A stretch of DNA of 64,000 nucleotides from UMGS1387 sp045540015 (GCA_045540015.1 JAZQGP010000054.1:36514-100513), one strand, 5' to 3'. Positions 26,798 through 35,494 are shown, counted from the stretch's first letter. Translations and numbers: made by a program. Notes: a model not told the origin generated them from the letters alone.

Positions 26798-27766
26798 GTG
26801 ACAAACAATCATAATACAGGCACATACGGCGTAACACTTGCCGAGCTTAAAGAACGCATCTACAAAGCACTTGGCGAGCATTCGGTGAACGGCGAACAGG
26901 TTGCGCTGACAGCTTTTGAAAAAGCCGATATGGAAAAAAGCATCATCAATGCCATAAACACGTCGGTTGTAAGAACGGTGCAGTATCTTCCTGCTTTCAC
27001 ACGCATTACAGAACTGTATTTCCCCGAAATAAAAGCTTTGCTTTTTAAGGAAATGATAAAGCTTGAAGAGGGCGAACAAAGACGCTTTGAAGTGGAAGAC
27101 GGCTCTGATATGGCGGTAGTAAAAATCTGCTGCTGCGGAAACGCAAGGATAGAGGCACTTAAAGGTGATGAAGTGTTGTGTGAGTACAATGCATCTTGTG
27201 AAAAAATCGGGGAAATCAAGACATTTTCATTTGCTTTGGCACTTGAAAAGGGTTGTGAAATTGCAATAACGGCGCTTGATGGCGGTGTGTATATAGATTC
27301 GCTCTACTGTGCCGATGCACACGGACTTTGCATGGGCAAGGACGCAGAGTGCTTTCCCCAATATGGTACAACCTTTGCCAAAACCGATGCAGACATAAAA
27401 CAGATTTCTTATGCGTCGTCAAACGGTAAAAGCATACCGGTATACAAATATTCCTGCGACAACGGATATGTGTATACAAGTTCGGAAAACACGGGCAAGA
27501 CCATTTTGCACTATATTCCCATGCCGCATGCTTTTACCGAGGACAGCGGTGCTGACGAAAAGCTAAGTCTTCCGGAAATAACAATCTGTGCGATAGTATA
27601 TCTTGCGGCAAGTGAGCTTTGCTCTTATGAGGATGCAGATGTATATAACAGGCTTACCTACAAGTACCGCGACATTGTTCTCAACAGCTACGACAGGAAC
27701 AAAGAGGACAGGCGCAACAGCTTTTACTGTGCAAAAACAAGAAATTTTCCCGAAAGGAGAATTTAA
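26798..27766 (+). CDS. Putative head-tail connector / tail accessory protein
   Basis: The 322-residue protein begins at GTG 26798; GGAAGGAG lies upstream, and the overlapping ATG at 26796 is followed at once by a stop. The N-terminal helix TLAELKERIYKALGE and C-terminal PEITICAIVYLAASELCSYED resemble adaptor proteins that dock below the portal, with a beta-rich insert between. Position after the capsid genes and before a P22 gp10-like protein supports a connector role. It ends 4 bp before the next start. Confidence 0.6.
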   Translation: MTNNHNTGTYGVTLAELKERIYKALGEHSVNGEQVALTAFEKADMEKSIINAINTSVVRTVQYLPAFTRITELYFPEIKALLFKEMIKLEEGEQRRFEVEDGSDMAVVKICCCGNARIEALKGDEVLCEYNASCEKIGEIKTFSFALALEKGCEIAITALDGGVYIDSLYCADAHGLCMGKDAECFPQYGTTFAKTDADIKQISYASSNGKSIPVYKYSCDNGYVYTSSENTGKTILHYIPMPHAFTEDSGADEKLSLPEITICAIVYLAASELCSYEDADVYNRLTYKYRDIVLNSYDRNKEDRRNSFYCAKTRNFPERRI

Positions 27767-27770
27767 TAAA

Positions 27771-29576
27771 ATGAGCTATGTAACAAGCAGTCTTCCGTCG
27801 GGAAGCACACGCGGTACAAGGATAGCTTACTGTGAGGATTTTTTCGGCGGCGTGTGCTTTGACAGTAAATCGTCGGAGGATGACGGCAAGAGCCGATACA
27901 TCTGTAATATGATAAACGACAAGGGCGTGCTTCGCACACGTGACGGTCAGACGCTGCTGTTTTCCGAGGAAAACTTTACGGGAAGTCTGAACGGCTATTA
28001 CAAGAATGCCTTTTGCGGACATGCTATTCTGCATGTGGGGAGCTGTCTTTACGCCGTAAATTCCGAAAGCAGCGAATGCACACCGCTTTCAGAGGAGCTT
28101 CCCGACAAACCGAGTCTTATGGCTGAATTTGCCGCAAAGCTTTACATTTATACTGACTACGAAGTATATTCTCTTGACAGAAATCTTGTATTTGCGGTGG
28201 AGTTTCCGTATGCTCCCTTGTTGTATTGTGAATACGACAATTTAGGAAATTGTCTTGAATATAAGGACCCGCTTAATATTGTTGCACCGGTGCTTTCGGT
28301 AACCTTTGCAAGCTACAATTATCTGGGAAAGTTTACTCTTCCTGTTAAAGCGGATTTGTCAAGACCTTTTCATGTATATATAAGGGGTGAGCTTCTTGAT
28401 AAGAGCAAGTATACCTTGTATGAAGATGTAATATATGTAGACAGAGATTGCTTTGTAGACGAAAAGGACATCAAAATGTCGTATTATGCAAAGAATCCCG
28501 AAGACATAGGATTTGAAGATATTTTCTCGAAATTAACGCTTGCGGAGAGCTTTGGAGGAGAAACAATATCGGGAACAAGAATGTTTATGACGGGGAACCC
28601 CGATTTTCCGGGACGGCTTTATATAAGTCATTTGCTTAATCCTCTGAGGTTTGATATTGACAGCCACGAAACGGTAGGTGCAGGCTGTGATGACATAACA
28701 GGGCTTATCCGTCAGTACGGAAGACTCATAATGTTTACAAAAAACAATGTTATGAGAATGACGTATTCCTTTGCCGACGGTACTTCGTCCTATACGGTAA
28801 AAGAGCTGAACTCTGCAATCGGCTGTGATATGCCGGGAAGCATTCAGCTTATTGATAACAGAATTGTATTCGGGAACAGCGAAAAAGGTCTTATGATAAT
28901 TGATTCGACCGAGGATTTCGGAGAGCAGAACATAAAGCCGTTGTCGGCAAACATCAATAAAGGGCATAAGGATGCGCTGCTCGAGCAAAGCAAAGAAAAT
29001 CTGGTGGAAGCTTTTTCCGTGGATTTTGACAGAAAGTATTATCTTAGCGTCGGCGAAAAGGTTTATGTATGGGACTACGGTGAATGTGCTTACAGCGACG
29101 GCGGTAACTATTCAAAGTCGCAGAAGAGGCTGGAATGGTATTTCTTTGACGGAATAAAGTCGGGACTTCTTTATGACTGCGGTGGAACGCTTGTGGGAGT
29201 ACATAAAGCCTCGGGAACGGCGGTGAGTGTGTTTGAAAACACGGGGTGCGATTTTGGTATACCGGTTCACTCGGTGTATAAATCCTCGCTGCTTGATTTG
29301 TCGTATCCTGCACAGCTTAAAATTGCGGACAAGATAAGACTGAACATTGTATCGGGAAATGAAGGGAAAATCGGTTTTGCCGTGTGTGATACCGATAAAG
29401 AATATTACCGCATACCGTTCTGCTTAAAGCATGATACGGCAGATGAACAGGGAATTACATTAAGATTACCGAAGAAAAGCGTCAGAAAGCTTTCATTTGT
29501 CGTAGAGAGCGAGCAAACGCCTTTCTCGCTTGAAAGCGCGGCGATATATTACAAAATGTCCCATAGACAGGATTAG
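27771..29576 (+). CDS. Putative packaged-DNA stabilisation / tail plug protein (P22 gp10-like)
   Basis: The start at 27771 follows GAAAGGAG and gives 601 residues. The protein is made of repeated beta segments with patterns such as GNPDFPGRLYISHL, GLIRQYGRLIMFTKNNVMRM and PGSIQLIDNRIVFGNSEKG, as in the propeller-like stabilisation proteins of short-tailed phages that seal the portal after packaging. No cell-binding or enzyme domain is visible. Assignment rests on pattern and gene order, so it is moderate. Confidence 0.6.
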   Translation: MSYVTSSLPSGSTRGTRIAYCEDFFGGVCFDSKSSEDDGKSRYICNMINDKGVLRTRDGQTLLFSEENFTGSLNGYYKNAFCGHAILHVGSCLYAVNSESSECTPLSEELPDKPSLMAEFAAKLYIYTDYEVYSLDRNLVFAVEFPYAPLLYCEYDNLGNCLEYKDPLNIVAPVLSVTFASYNYLGKFTLPVKADLSRPFHVYIRGELLDKSKYTLYEDVIYVDRDCFVDEKDIKMSYYAKNPEDIGFEDIFSKLTLAESFGGETISGTRMFMTGNPDFPGRLYISHLLNPLRFDIDSHETVGAGCDDITGLIRQYGRLIMFTKNNVMRMTYSFADGTSSYTVKELNSAIGCDMPGSIQLIDNRIVFGNSEKGLMIIDSTEDFGEQNIKPLSANINKGHKDALLEQSKENLVEAFSVDFDRKYYLSVGEKVYVWDYGECAYSDGGNYSKSQKRLEWYFFDGIKSGLLYDCGGTLVGVHKASGTAVSVFENTGCDFGIPVHSVYKSSLLDLSYPAQLKIADKIRLNIVSGNEGKIGFAVCDTDKEYYRIPFCLKHDTADEQGITLRLPKKSVRKLSFVVESEQTPFSLESAAIYYKMSHRQD

Positions 29577-29592
29577 AGTAAAGGAGAAGAAT

Positions 29593-30138
29593 ATGGCAAA
29601 AAATACGTGGAAATATGCAACGCTGACTGCGGATCAGAGGCTTCGTGAGATTGAAAACGGAAATACGGATGTTTACAATTCGGAAGTTTCAAATCTTAAC
29701 AACCTTAAAACAGCACGCGAGAGCGCAGGTCTAGATACTGTCGAGGTGGATACTCAGCTTCAAAGCGTAGAAGACGCATATAATGCACTGAGTCCTATAC
29801 AAAAAGCCCAGCTCAACTCGCTTTATGATGTTGAACGTGAGGATCTAAGGAAGAAGTACAGCTATGAGGAAGCACTGAATATTGTAAAGCAAAGGTACGA
29901 AAACCGCAAAAATGCGAAAAAGCTTGCAGAGCAAGCGCTCGAGGAAGCGGAAAAGAATCTTGCAACGCTTGATGAATATTATGTCAACAAAGGTTTTTCG
30001 ACAGAATCGGGTTCATATATCAAGGAAAGGCAGCGTATGAAAGACGAGCTTGAAAAGCTGTTTTCCGAGATTGAGAGCAAGTATTCCGTAACTCTCAGTA
30101 AAGAGCATAAAGATGCGGCAGCAAGAATTTTTGCATAA
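29593..30138 (+). CDS. Coiled-coil protein ending the phage cassette
   Basis: Start at ATG 29593 with AAAGGAGAAG upstream; 181 residues. Nearly the entire protein after residue 40 is predicted by eye as long charged helices (LRKKYSYEEALNIVKQRYE, KKLAEQALEEAEKNLATLDE). There is no signal peptide or enzyme motif. It could be an ejected internal protein, a tail-needle-like fibre or a regulator. It is the last gene of the cassette and is followed by a terminator, with no lysis or tail gene after it. Confidence 0.6.
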   Translation: MAKNTWKYATLTADQRLREIENGNTDVYNSEVSNLNNLKTARESAGLDTVEVDTQLQSVEDAYNALSPIQKAQLNSLYDVEREDLRKKYSYEEALNIVKQRYENRKNAKKLAEQALEEAEKNLATLDEYYVNKGFSTESGSYIKERQRMKDELEKLFSEIESKYSVTLSKEHKDAAARIFA

Positions 30139-30152
30139 GCAGGCATAACAAA

Positions 30153-30180
30153 AACGGGCATCGCTTTCGCGATGCCCGTT
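30153..30180 (-). terminator. Bidirectional terminator closing the phage cassette and the oxidoreductase gene
   Basis: AACGGGCATCGC (30153-30164), loop TTTC, and GCGATGCCCGTT (30169-30180) make a perfect 12-bp stem. The T-run directly follows on the minus strand (TTTTTG), so it best serves the oxidoreductase gene; in the plus direction it also follows the last cassette gene. Confidence 0.85.
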
Positions 30181-30199
30181 AATAATTATATGCTGTTTT

Positions 30200-31375
30200 T
30201 TAGATTTCGGGAATCTGAATTTCGATTTCCTTGCCTGCCTCGTGGCTCTTTGCGATACCGTCGATAATGGCCTGATTGTAAATAATCTGGCTTGTAGGAA
30301 CGGGAGCCGGTGTGCCGTTCTTGCAAGCGTCGAGGAAGGAACGAATTTTCTTGTCAAAGAGAGAAGCAGATTTGTCTTCGGGAATAACAGGAACAGTTGT
30401 TTCAACACCCATTCCGCATATTGTCTTGTAGATGGTCATAGGACCTCCGGTTGTGCCGTTCCAGCAACCTGTAGAGGGAATACGAAGACCGCCTTCGGTT
30501 CCAAGGATGATGGTGTCACCGGGAGTGTCGATGTGCATTGCCCATGCAATACGGAAGTCGAGAATGATATCGCCTTCAAGACGTACAAATGCAGCTGCAA
30601 AGTCGTCAACGCCAAAGACTTCAGCATATTCTGCGGGCTTACCTCTGTCTGTAAAGGACTTGGGGTTCTTGCCGAAGAAATCTGACTTGTAGCCGGTAAC
30701 TGTGAGAGGCTTAGGATAACCGACAGCGTTAAGAACCATGTCAAGAGAGTAGCAACCGATATCGCCGAGTGCGCCGATACCACCTGTATCCTTTGCGATA
30801 AAGGAGGTTCCAAAGGGGGTAGGAATACCGAATCTGCGTCCGCCTCCTGTCTGGATGTAGTAAACTTTACCGAGTTCACCCGACTCAACAATCTTTTTAA
30901 TCATCTTCATGTTTTCGTCAAGTCTGGGCTGGAAGCCGATGGAAAGAACTTTGCCGCTCTTCTTTTCAGCTCTCATTACTTCGATGGCTTCATCGAGAGT
31001 AACAGTGAAAGGCTTTTCAAGAAGTACGTGTACACCATGCTCAAGAGCATAGATTGTAGGCTCTGCGTGCTGGCAGTTGTATGTACATACAGAAACTGCG
31101 TCAAGCTCCTCGTTGTCGATAAGAGCCTGATGGCTTTCGTAGCAGCGGACATTTTCAATGCCATGCTTCTTAAAGAAAGCCTCAGCTTTTCCGGGAATGA
31201 TGTCAGCGCCGCCGATGATTTCAACATCGGGCATTTTCTTAAGACTTGCAATATGTGCGTCTGCGATCCAGCCTGTACCGATAATTGCAAATTTGATTTT
31301 TTTGCTGGTATCAACAGCAGAAGCTGTACTGCCCTGCTTATTGGGATCCAGCTCAATAGCGGATGTATTAGCCAT
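30200..31375 (-). CDS. Gfo/Idh/MocA family NAD(P)-dependent oxidoreductase
   Basis: The family oxidises or reduces sugars, inositols or related alcohols. A Rossmann loop GTGWIADAHI starts at residue 33, and the conserved EKPF near residue 127 supplies the catalytic-region lysine. The C-terminal half carries GGIGALGDIGCYSLDMVL. A 25-residue polar N-terminal extension precedes the fold. ATG is preceded by GGAGG. The next gene upstream is a mutarotase-like gene on the same strand, which hints at a sugar substrate, but the two have separate promoters. Confidence 0.88.
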   Translation of the reverse strand: MANTSAIELDPNKQGSTASAVDTSKKIKFAIIGTGWIADAHIASLKKMPDVEIIGGADIIPGKAEAFFKKHGIENVRCYESHQALIDNEELDAVSVCTYNCQHAEPTIYALEHGVHVLLEKPFTVTLDEAIEVMRAEKKSGKVLSIGFQPRLDENMKMIKKIVESGELGKVYYIQTGGGRRFGIPTPFGTSFIAKDTGGIGALGDIGCYSLDMVLNAVGYPKPLTVTGYKSDFFGKNPKSFTDRGKPAEYAEVFGVDDFAAAFVRLEGDIILDFRIAWAMHIDTPGDTIILGTEGGLRIPSTGCWNGTTGGPMTIYKTICGMGVETTVPVIPEDKSASLFDKKIRSFLDACKNGTPAPVPTSQIIYNQAIIDGIAKSHEAGKEIEIQIPEI

Positions 31376-31521
31376 TGTTGTTACCTCCTGTATATGGATG
31401 GATTAATATGATGTATCCTGTACATAATAATAAAGTATAGTTATGTCGGATGTGTGCGGTATTAGTTAAAAAATTATAAATAAGTCGGCTACTTTTAGGA
31501 CATTTATGACTGAATTGTGTC

Positions 31522-32388
31522 TTACACTTCCATTTTGTAGCTTACAGAGTATTCTTCACCGGGCTTTAAGGTTCTGAGATAGGGTTTATCCGAGAATTTA
31601 CCCGATTCGTCAGTGAGTGCAGGGAGTCCGTTCCAGGGCTCAAGACAGAGGTAAGGCGCGTTTTTGTTGGGCATGGACCAGATTACCAGAACATCGTATC
31701 CGTTGAAGTCAAAGGTGAGGTGCTTTGTGCCGTCTTTTCTAACAAGGCTTACCTTTTTGCTCTTTGCATCGTTGAAGAAGAGTGCGTCAAGCGTGTCAAA
31801 ATCGGAATATCTGAGGTCCCATTTGTTGCCTTCGAGTCTTCTGTCTACTTTGTAATCGTAGCTGAAGAGGGAATCTGCGTCTGTGTGGTAAACGTCGCAG
31901 TTTTCTTCTTTTTCAAAAACGAGGTCGTAGTTTTCCATTCCGTCCTCAAGGAGAAAGCCCGGATGACCACCGAGGCAGAATTCAATGTCACGGTTGTCTG
32001 TGTTCTTTACGGTAAAGGTTGTTTCAAAGCCGTTATCAATAAGCTTGTGAGTGATAACGAAAGAAAAATCATAGGGATAGATTTTCTTGGTTTCCTGGTT
32101 TTCGCGAAGCTCAAAGGTGAGCGAGTTTTCGGTCTGCCCGATAAGCTTAAGCTCGCTTGTACGCATAAAGCCGTGCTTTGGCTTTGAGTAGTACATTTTT
32201 CCGTCGATTTCAACCTGGCCGTTTTTAAGTGAGCTTACAAACGGGAAAAGGGCAGGGGCGTAGCCGTTCCAGTATTTTTCGTCACCTGTCCAAAGATATT
32301 CCTTGCCGTTGTTTTTGTAAGAAATAAGCTCGCCGCCGAGTGTTCTTGCGGTAAGTTCTCCCGCGCCGCATTTGATGGTGTAATTCAT
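31522..32388 (-). CDS. Aldose 1-epimerase family protein (LacX-like)
   Basis: The 288-residue protein has the mutarotase beta-sandwich pattern. Likely catalytic residues are the His in KPKHGFMR, the His in LGGHPGF and the Glu in LCLEPWNGLP. The start at 32388 has AAAGGA upstream; a longer open frame to 32466 overlaps the promoter and is rejected. These proteins interconvert anomers of sugars or sugar phosphates. It precedes the Gfo/Idh/MocA gene on the same strand by about 145 bp. Confidence 0.85.
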   Translation of the reverse strand: MNYTIKCGAGELTARTLGGELISYKNNGKEYLWTGDEKYWNGYAPALFPFVSSLKNGQVEIDGKMYYSKPKHGFMRTSELKLIGQTENSLTFELRENQETKKIYPYDFSFVITHKLIDNGFETTFTVKNTDNRDIEFCLGGHPGFLLEDGMENYDLVFEKEENCDVYHTDADSLFSYDYKVDRRLEGNKWDLRYSDFDTLDALFFNDAKSKKVSLVRKDGTKHLTFDFNGYDVLVIWSMPNKNAPYLCLEPWNGLPALTDESGKFSDKPYLRTLKPGEEYSVSYKMEV

Positions 32389-32437
32389 AGTAAAAAATCC
32401 TTTCTTTGTATTGCTGTGCTTTTTTCTCTGTAAGAAA

Positions 32438-32466
32438 ATTTTACCACATTCCAAGTAACATTTCAA
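32438..32466 (-). promoter_or_regulatory. Sigma-A promoter of the mutarotase-like gene
   Basis: On the minus strand TTGAAA (32461-32466), 17 bp and TAAAAT (32438-32443). Confidence 0.7.
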
Positions 32467-32554
32467 TACCTTGGAGTATCAATTTTGTGTATCAATGAGT
32501 TATTTTACAAAAAATACAAAACATAACGGTGTTTGTTTTTCGGTATAAAAATAT

Positions 32555-32586
32555 CTCCTATGGTTTTTATCGTTGCACCATAGAAG
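32555..32586 (-). terminator. Probable terminator of the small membrane peptide gene
   Basis: CTATGG (32558-32563) and CCATAG (32578-32583), extended by TCT/AGA, form a hairpin followed on the minus strand by a T-rich stretch. The T-run is not immediate, so strength is uncertain. Confidence 0.45.
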
Positions 32587-32676
32587 ATTATTTTTCTGTT
32601 TGTTTTTCAGCCTTGCGGTTCGTACTCTTATTTTAAAACGAATGTATAACGGTTTGTGAATACACCGGACGCAAAA

Positions 32677-32781
32677 TTACGCGCAAAAGGCAAAAAGGAA
32701 ATAAGCGACAAGACCTGCAAGCCATACGAGCATCGCCGCCGTGATAGCTTTTAAACGCTTTTTATCCATTTTAAAACTCAT
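32677..32781 (-). CDS. 34-residue single-pass membrane peptide
   Basis: The open frame reads MSFKMDKKRLKAITAAMLVW followed by LAGLVAYFLFAFCA and a stop: a basic N-terminus and one hydrophobic helix of about 20 residues. GGAG lies nine bases before the ATG, and a consensus promoter (32835-32863) stands upstream, with a hairpin downstream. This full set of signals makes a real small gene likely. No function can be assigned. It is transcribed away from the hemolysin III gene. Confidence 0.7.
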   Translation of the reverse strand: MSFKMDKKRLKAITAAMLVWLAGLVAYFLFAFCA

Positions 32782-32834
32782 AATATCACGCTCCGATTTC
32801 GTTTACAACTTGACAAAGTTTTGTTTACGCTTTA

Positions 32835-32863
32835 TTTATACCATATTCAAATTAGAATGTCAA
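32835..32863 (-). promoter_or_regulatory. Sigma-A promoter of the small membrane peptide
   Basis: On the minus strand TTGACA (32858-32863), 17 bp and TATAAA (32835-32840). Confidence 0.75.
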
Positions 32864-32944
32864 TACTTTTTGAGAAATTTTTTAATAATTTTTGCATAAT
32901 GCAATAAAAATTTCGCTTGGTTTGTAAACAATAAACAAAAGCTG

Positions 32945-32973
32945 TTGACAAGAATGTAAGTGTGGGATATAAT
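32945..32973 (+). promoter_or_regulatory. Sigma-A promoter of the hemolysin III gene
   Basis: TTGACA (32945-32950), 17 bp and TATAAT (32968-32973), a perfect consensus. The leader of about 110 nt contains two hairpins: ATGCC/GGCAT (about 32996-33021) and GTGTGAA/TTCACAC (about 33049-33065). Confidence 0.85.
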
Positions 32974-33088
32974 AACAAAGATATAAGGGAGAAGATGCCT
33001 GTTAACCGAAAAAACTGGCATTGTGAGCCGGGCAGGAATATAATAACAGTGTGAAGCGTTCACACAAAAGCAAACGAAAGGAGCCGCT

Positions 33089-33745
33089 ATGAGCGTAAAG
33101 AAACTATTGCCGTCATATACGTTGGGTGAGGAGCTGACAAACTCCATAAGTCACGGAATAGGTGCGGGGCTGTCGGTTGCGGCGCTTGTACTATGTGTGG
33201 TAAGAGCTGCAACAAGAGGGACTGCGGCAGGAGTTGTAGGTGCTGCCATATACGGTGCAACGCTTGTGATACTTTACTGCATGTCAACTCTTTATCATGC
33301 AATCACGAACAAAACGGCAAGAACCGTTTTCAGAGTGTTTGACCATACCTCAATTTATCTTCTTATCGCGGGAACGTATACGCCGCTTACGCTTGTAACC
33401 CTGAAAGGGGCTATGGGCTGGACGCTTTTTGGGATAGTTTGGGGTATAGCAATTCTCGGAATAGTTTTGAATTCGATAAACATTGAAAGATTCAAGGTCT
33501 TCTCCATGATAAGCTATATTGTCATGGGTTGGGTTTGCATCATAAGCATAAAAAGCATTATTGCAAACATGGAAAAGGGAGGTCTTGTATTCCTTGTTCT
33601 TGGCGGACTTCTTTATACGGGCGGACTTGTATTCTATGCACTCAAGAAATTCCGTTACATGCATTCCGTGTGGCACTTTTTCGTGCTAGCCGGAAGCATA
33701 ATGCATTTTTTCTGTATTTACAGCTATGTGCTTCCCGTAAGGTGA
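33089..33745 (+). CDS. trhA: Hemolysin III / PAQR family membrane protein
   Basis: The 218-residue protein has seven hydrophobic segments. Family hallmarks are the N-terminal EELTNSISHGIGAGLS, STLYHAI after the second helix, FDHTSIYLLIAGTYTP, and HSVWHFFVLAGSIMHFF, which carry the His/Asp residues thought to bind zinc in PAQR proteins. It is described in Firmicutes as affecting membrane fluidity rather than as a proven toxin. ATG is preceded by AAAGGAGCC. Downstream lysC is only about 55 bp away with no terminator, so co-transcription is possible. Confidence 0.9.
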   Translation: MSVKKLLPSYTLGEELTNSISHGIGAGLSVAALVLCVVRAATRGTAAGVVGAAIYGATLVILYCMSTLYHAITNKTARTVFRVFDHTSIYLLIAGTYTPLTLVTLKGAMGWTLFGIVWGIAILGIVLNSINIERFKVFSMISYIVMGWVCIISIKSIIANMEKGGLVFLVLGGLLYTGGLVFYALKKFRYMHSVWHFFVLAGSIMHFFCIYSYVLPVR

Positions 33746-33800
33746 GCGCGATAAAGCGTATAAAAGTATACTAAATATATAACAGCGAGGGTTTACCAAA

Positions 33801-35126
33801 ATGAGTATCAAGGTTACAAAATTCGGCGGAAGCTCACTTGCAAGCGCCGAGCAGTTTAAAAAGGTTGCAAACATAGTTCTTGCAGATAAAACAAGAAGAT
33901 ATGTTGTTCCGTCTGCACCCGGAAAACGCTTTTCGGGCGACGAAAAGGTTACGGACCTTCTCTATCTCTGCTATGAACAGTTAAGCCATGGCGACGAGTC
34001 CGAAGCTTTTGAAACAATAAAGGAAAGATATCAGCTTATAATTGACGGTCTTGGACTTGATTTGTCTCTTGAAAACGAATTTGAACTTTTAAAGAGAAGC
34101 TTTATAGGCGGTGCGGGACGTGACTATGCGGCAAGCCGCGGAGAATATCTTAACGGTATTATTCTTGCAAAGTATCTCGGCTTTGAATTTATAGACGCTG
34201 CAGACGTTATTTTCTTCAAGAATGACGGCACGTTTGATTCCGAAAAGACAAATGATGTAATGAGTGAGCGCTTGTCGAAGTGCGAATATGCAGTTATTCC
34301 CGGCTTCTACGGAAAGATGCCTAACGACACCATCCGTACCTTTTCAAGAGGCGGTTCAGACATTACGGGTGCAATAGTTGCAAGAGCGGCACACGCCGAT
34401 GAATACGAAAACTGGACGGATGTTTCGGGCTTCATGATTGCAGACCCGAGAATAGTTGAAAATCCCAAATACATTTCGATTATCACCTACCGCGAGCTTC
34501 GCGAGCTTTCCTACATGGGCGCAACCGTTCTTCACGCGGATTCCATTTTCCCTGTAAAAACGTCGGGTATTCCGATACATATAAAGAACACCAACGCTCC
34601 CGAGGATGAGGGTACGATGATTGTAACTCATGCTGATAAGGATAATGATAAGAGCGTTGTTACTGGCATTGCAGGTAAGAAGGATTTTACTGTTCTTACT
34701 CTTGAAAAGGATATGATGAACGAAGAAAGGGGCTTCGGAAGACGACTTCTCCAGGTGCTCGAAAGACACGACATGAGCTTTGAACATCTTCCGTCGGGTA
34801 TTGACACGATGAGCGTTGTTGTCAATGACCACGAGCTTGCCGGCAAGGAGGATGACATTATCGCAGACCTTCTTGAAACAACAAGCCCCGACAGCATAAG
34901 CATCGAAAAGAACATTGCGCTTGTTGCGGTTGTTGGACGCGGAATGAAGAACGCAAAAGGTACGGCGGCTTCAATCTTCGACTCGCTTGCAAAGGCCGAC
35001 ATCAATATCAGAATGATTGACCAGGGCTCAAGCGAGCTTAACATCATTGTCGGTGTTGATAACAAGGATTTTGAAAAGGCTATCCGCACAATGTACGCTC
35101 ACTTTGACGAACAGGGACTTATATAA
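33801..35126 (+). CDS. lysC: Aspartate kinase
   Basis: The enzyme phosphorylates aspartate, the first step to lysine, threonine and methionine. The kinase domain starts KFGGSSLAS at residue 6 and includes FSRGGSDITGA near 185. Two ACT domains follow from about 300 (ERGFGRRLLQVLERHDMSFE and GTAASIFDSLAKADINIRMI), so feedback control by an amino acid is expected. At 441 residues it is the single-function type. No T-box or lysine riboswitch is visible in the short leader. Confidence 0.93.
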   Translation: MSIKVTKFGGSSLASAEQFKKVANIVLADKTRRYVVPSAPGKRFSGDEKVTDLLYLCYEQLSHGDESEAFETIKERYQLIIDGLGLDLSLENEFELLKRSFIGGAGRDYAASRGEYLNGIILAKYLGFEFIDAADVIFFKNDGTFDSEKTNDVMSERLSKCEYAVIPGFYGKMPNDTIRTFSRGGSDITGAIVARAAHADEYENWTDVSGFMIADPRIVENPKYISIITYRELRELSYMGATVLHADSIFPVKTSGIPIHIKNTNAPEDEGTMIVTHADKDNDKSVVTGIAGKKDFTVLTLEKDMMNEERGFGRRLLQVLERHDMSFEHLPSGIDTMSVVVNDHELAGKEDDIIADLLETTSPDSISIEKNIALVAVVGRGMKNAKGTAASIFDSLAKADINIRMIDQGSSELNIIVGVDNKDFEKAIRTMYAHFDEQGLI

Positions 35127-35243
35127 CAGAGAAGCGCTTGTAACACATAATTAACACACCGTTAATGCATCTGTTAAAAACATGTGTTACCATATAGACA
35201 ATGAAAAATGTAATTTATGGATATAATTCCGGAGGTATTTATA

Positions 35244-35354
35244 ATGAAAAGATACGAAACACCTGAAGTTAAGGTTTCTGCTCCCATAACATCCGAAGAT
35301 ATTCTTCTCGGCAGCGATGTTATTATTGATGCTAAGGACTTATTTGAAGAATAA
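35244..35354 (+). CDS. 36-residue acidic peptide of the KRYETPEV type
   Basis: ATG at 35244 is preceded by GGAGG. The sequence MKRYETPEVKVSAPITSEDI, then LLGSDVIIDAKDLFEE, resembles short peptides common in Clostridia that begin K-Y-x-x-P and have an E-D motif. No modification enzyme lies next to it, so calling it a RiPP precursor would be speculation. A strong terminator follows at once, which supports a real monocistronic gene. Confidence 0.7.
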   Translation: MKRYETPEVKVSAPITSEDILLGSDVIIDAKDLFEE

Positions 35355-35376
35355 TTTATAAGTTAATTGAATTTAA

Positions 35377-35407
35377 GCAGGGCTGTTTATACAGCCCTGC
35401 TTGTGTA
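35377..35407 (+). terminator. Rho-independent terminator of the 36-residue peptide gene
   Basis: AGCAGGGCTGT and ACAGCCCTGCT form a perfect 11-bp stem with loop TTAT, followed by TGTGTATAATT. Confidence 0.75.
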
Positions 35408-35443
35408 TAATTGAAATGTAATTAGAATTAAATCTGCATATTA

Positions 35444-35472
35444 AAAGAGGAGCTGTATTTTGTTTACAGCTC
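35444..35472 (-). terminator. Terminator of the liv operon
   Basis: GGAGCTGTA and TTACAGCTCC pair around a short loop; on the minus strand the hairpin is followed by TCTTTT. Confidence 0.7.
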
Positions 35473-35494
35473 CTTGTTGTTTGTAATAAGTATA

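Noticed and set aside
20000..30200. att sites of an integrated prophage
   Set aside because: I compared both flanks of the cassette and saw no direct repeat longer than a few bases and no tRNA or integrase gene.
32974..33088. A known riboswitch (yybP-ykoY, THF or c-di-GMP type) before hemolysin III
   Set aside because: The conserved core sequences of these classes are not present.
33746..33800. Lysine riboswitch or T-box before aspartokinase
   Set aside because: The gap is only about 55 bp and lacks the required elements.
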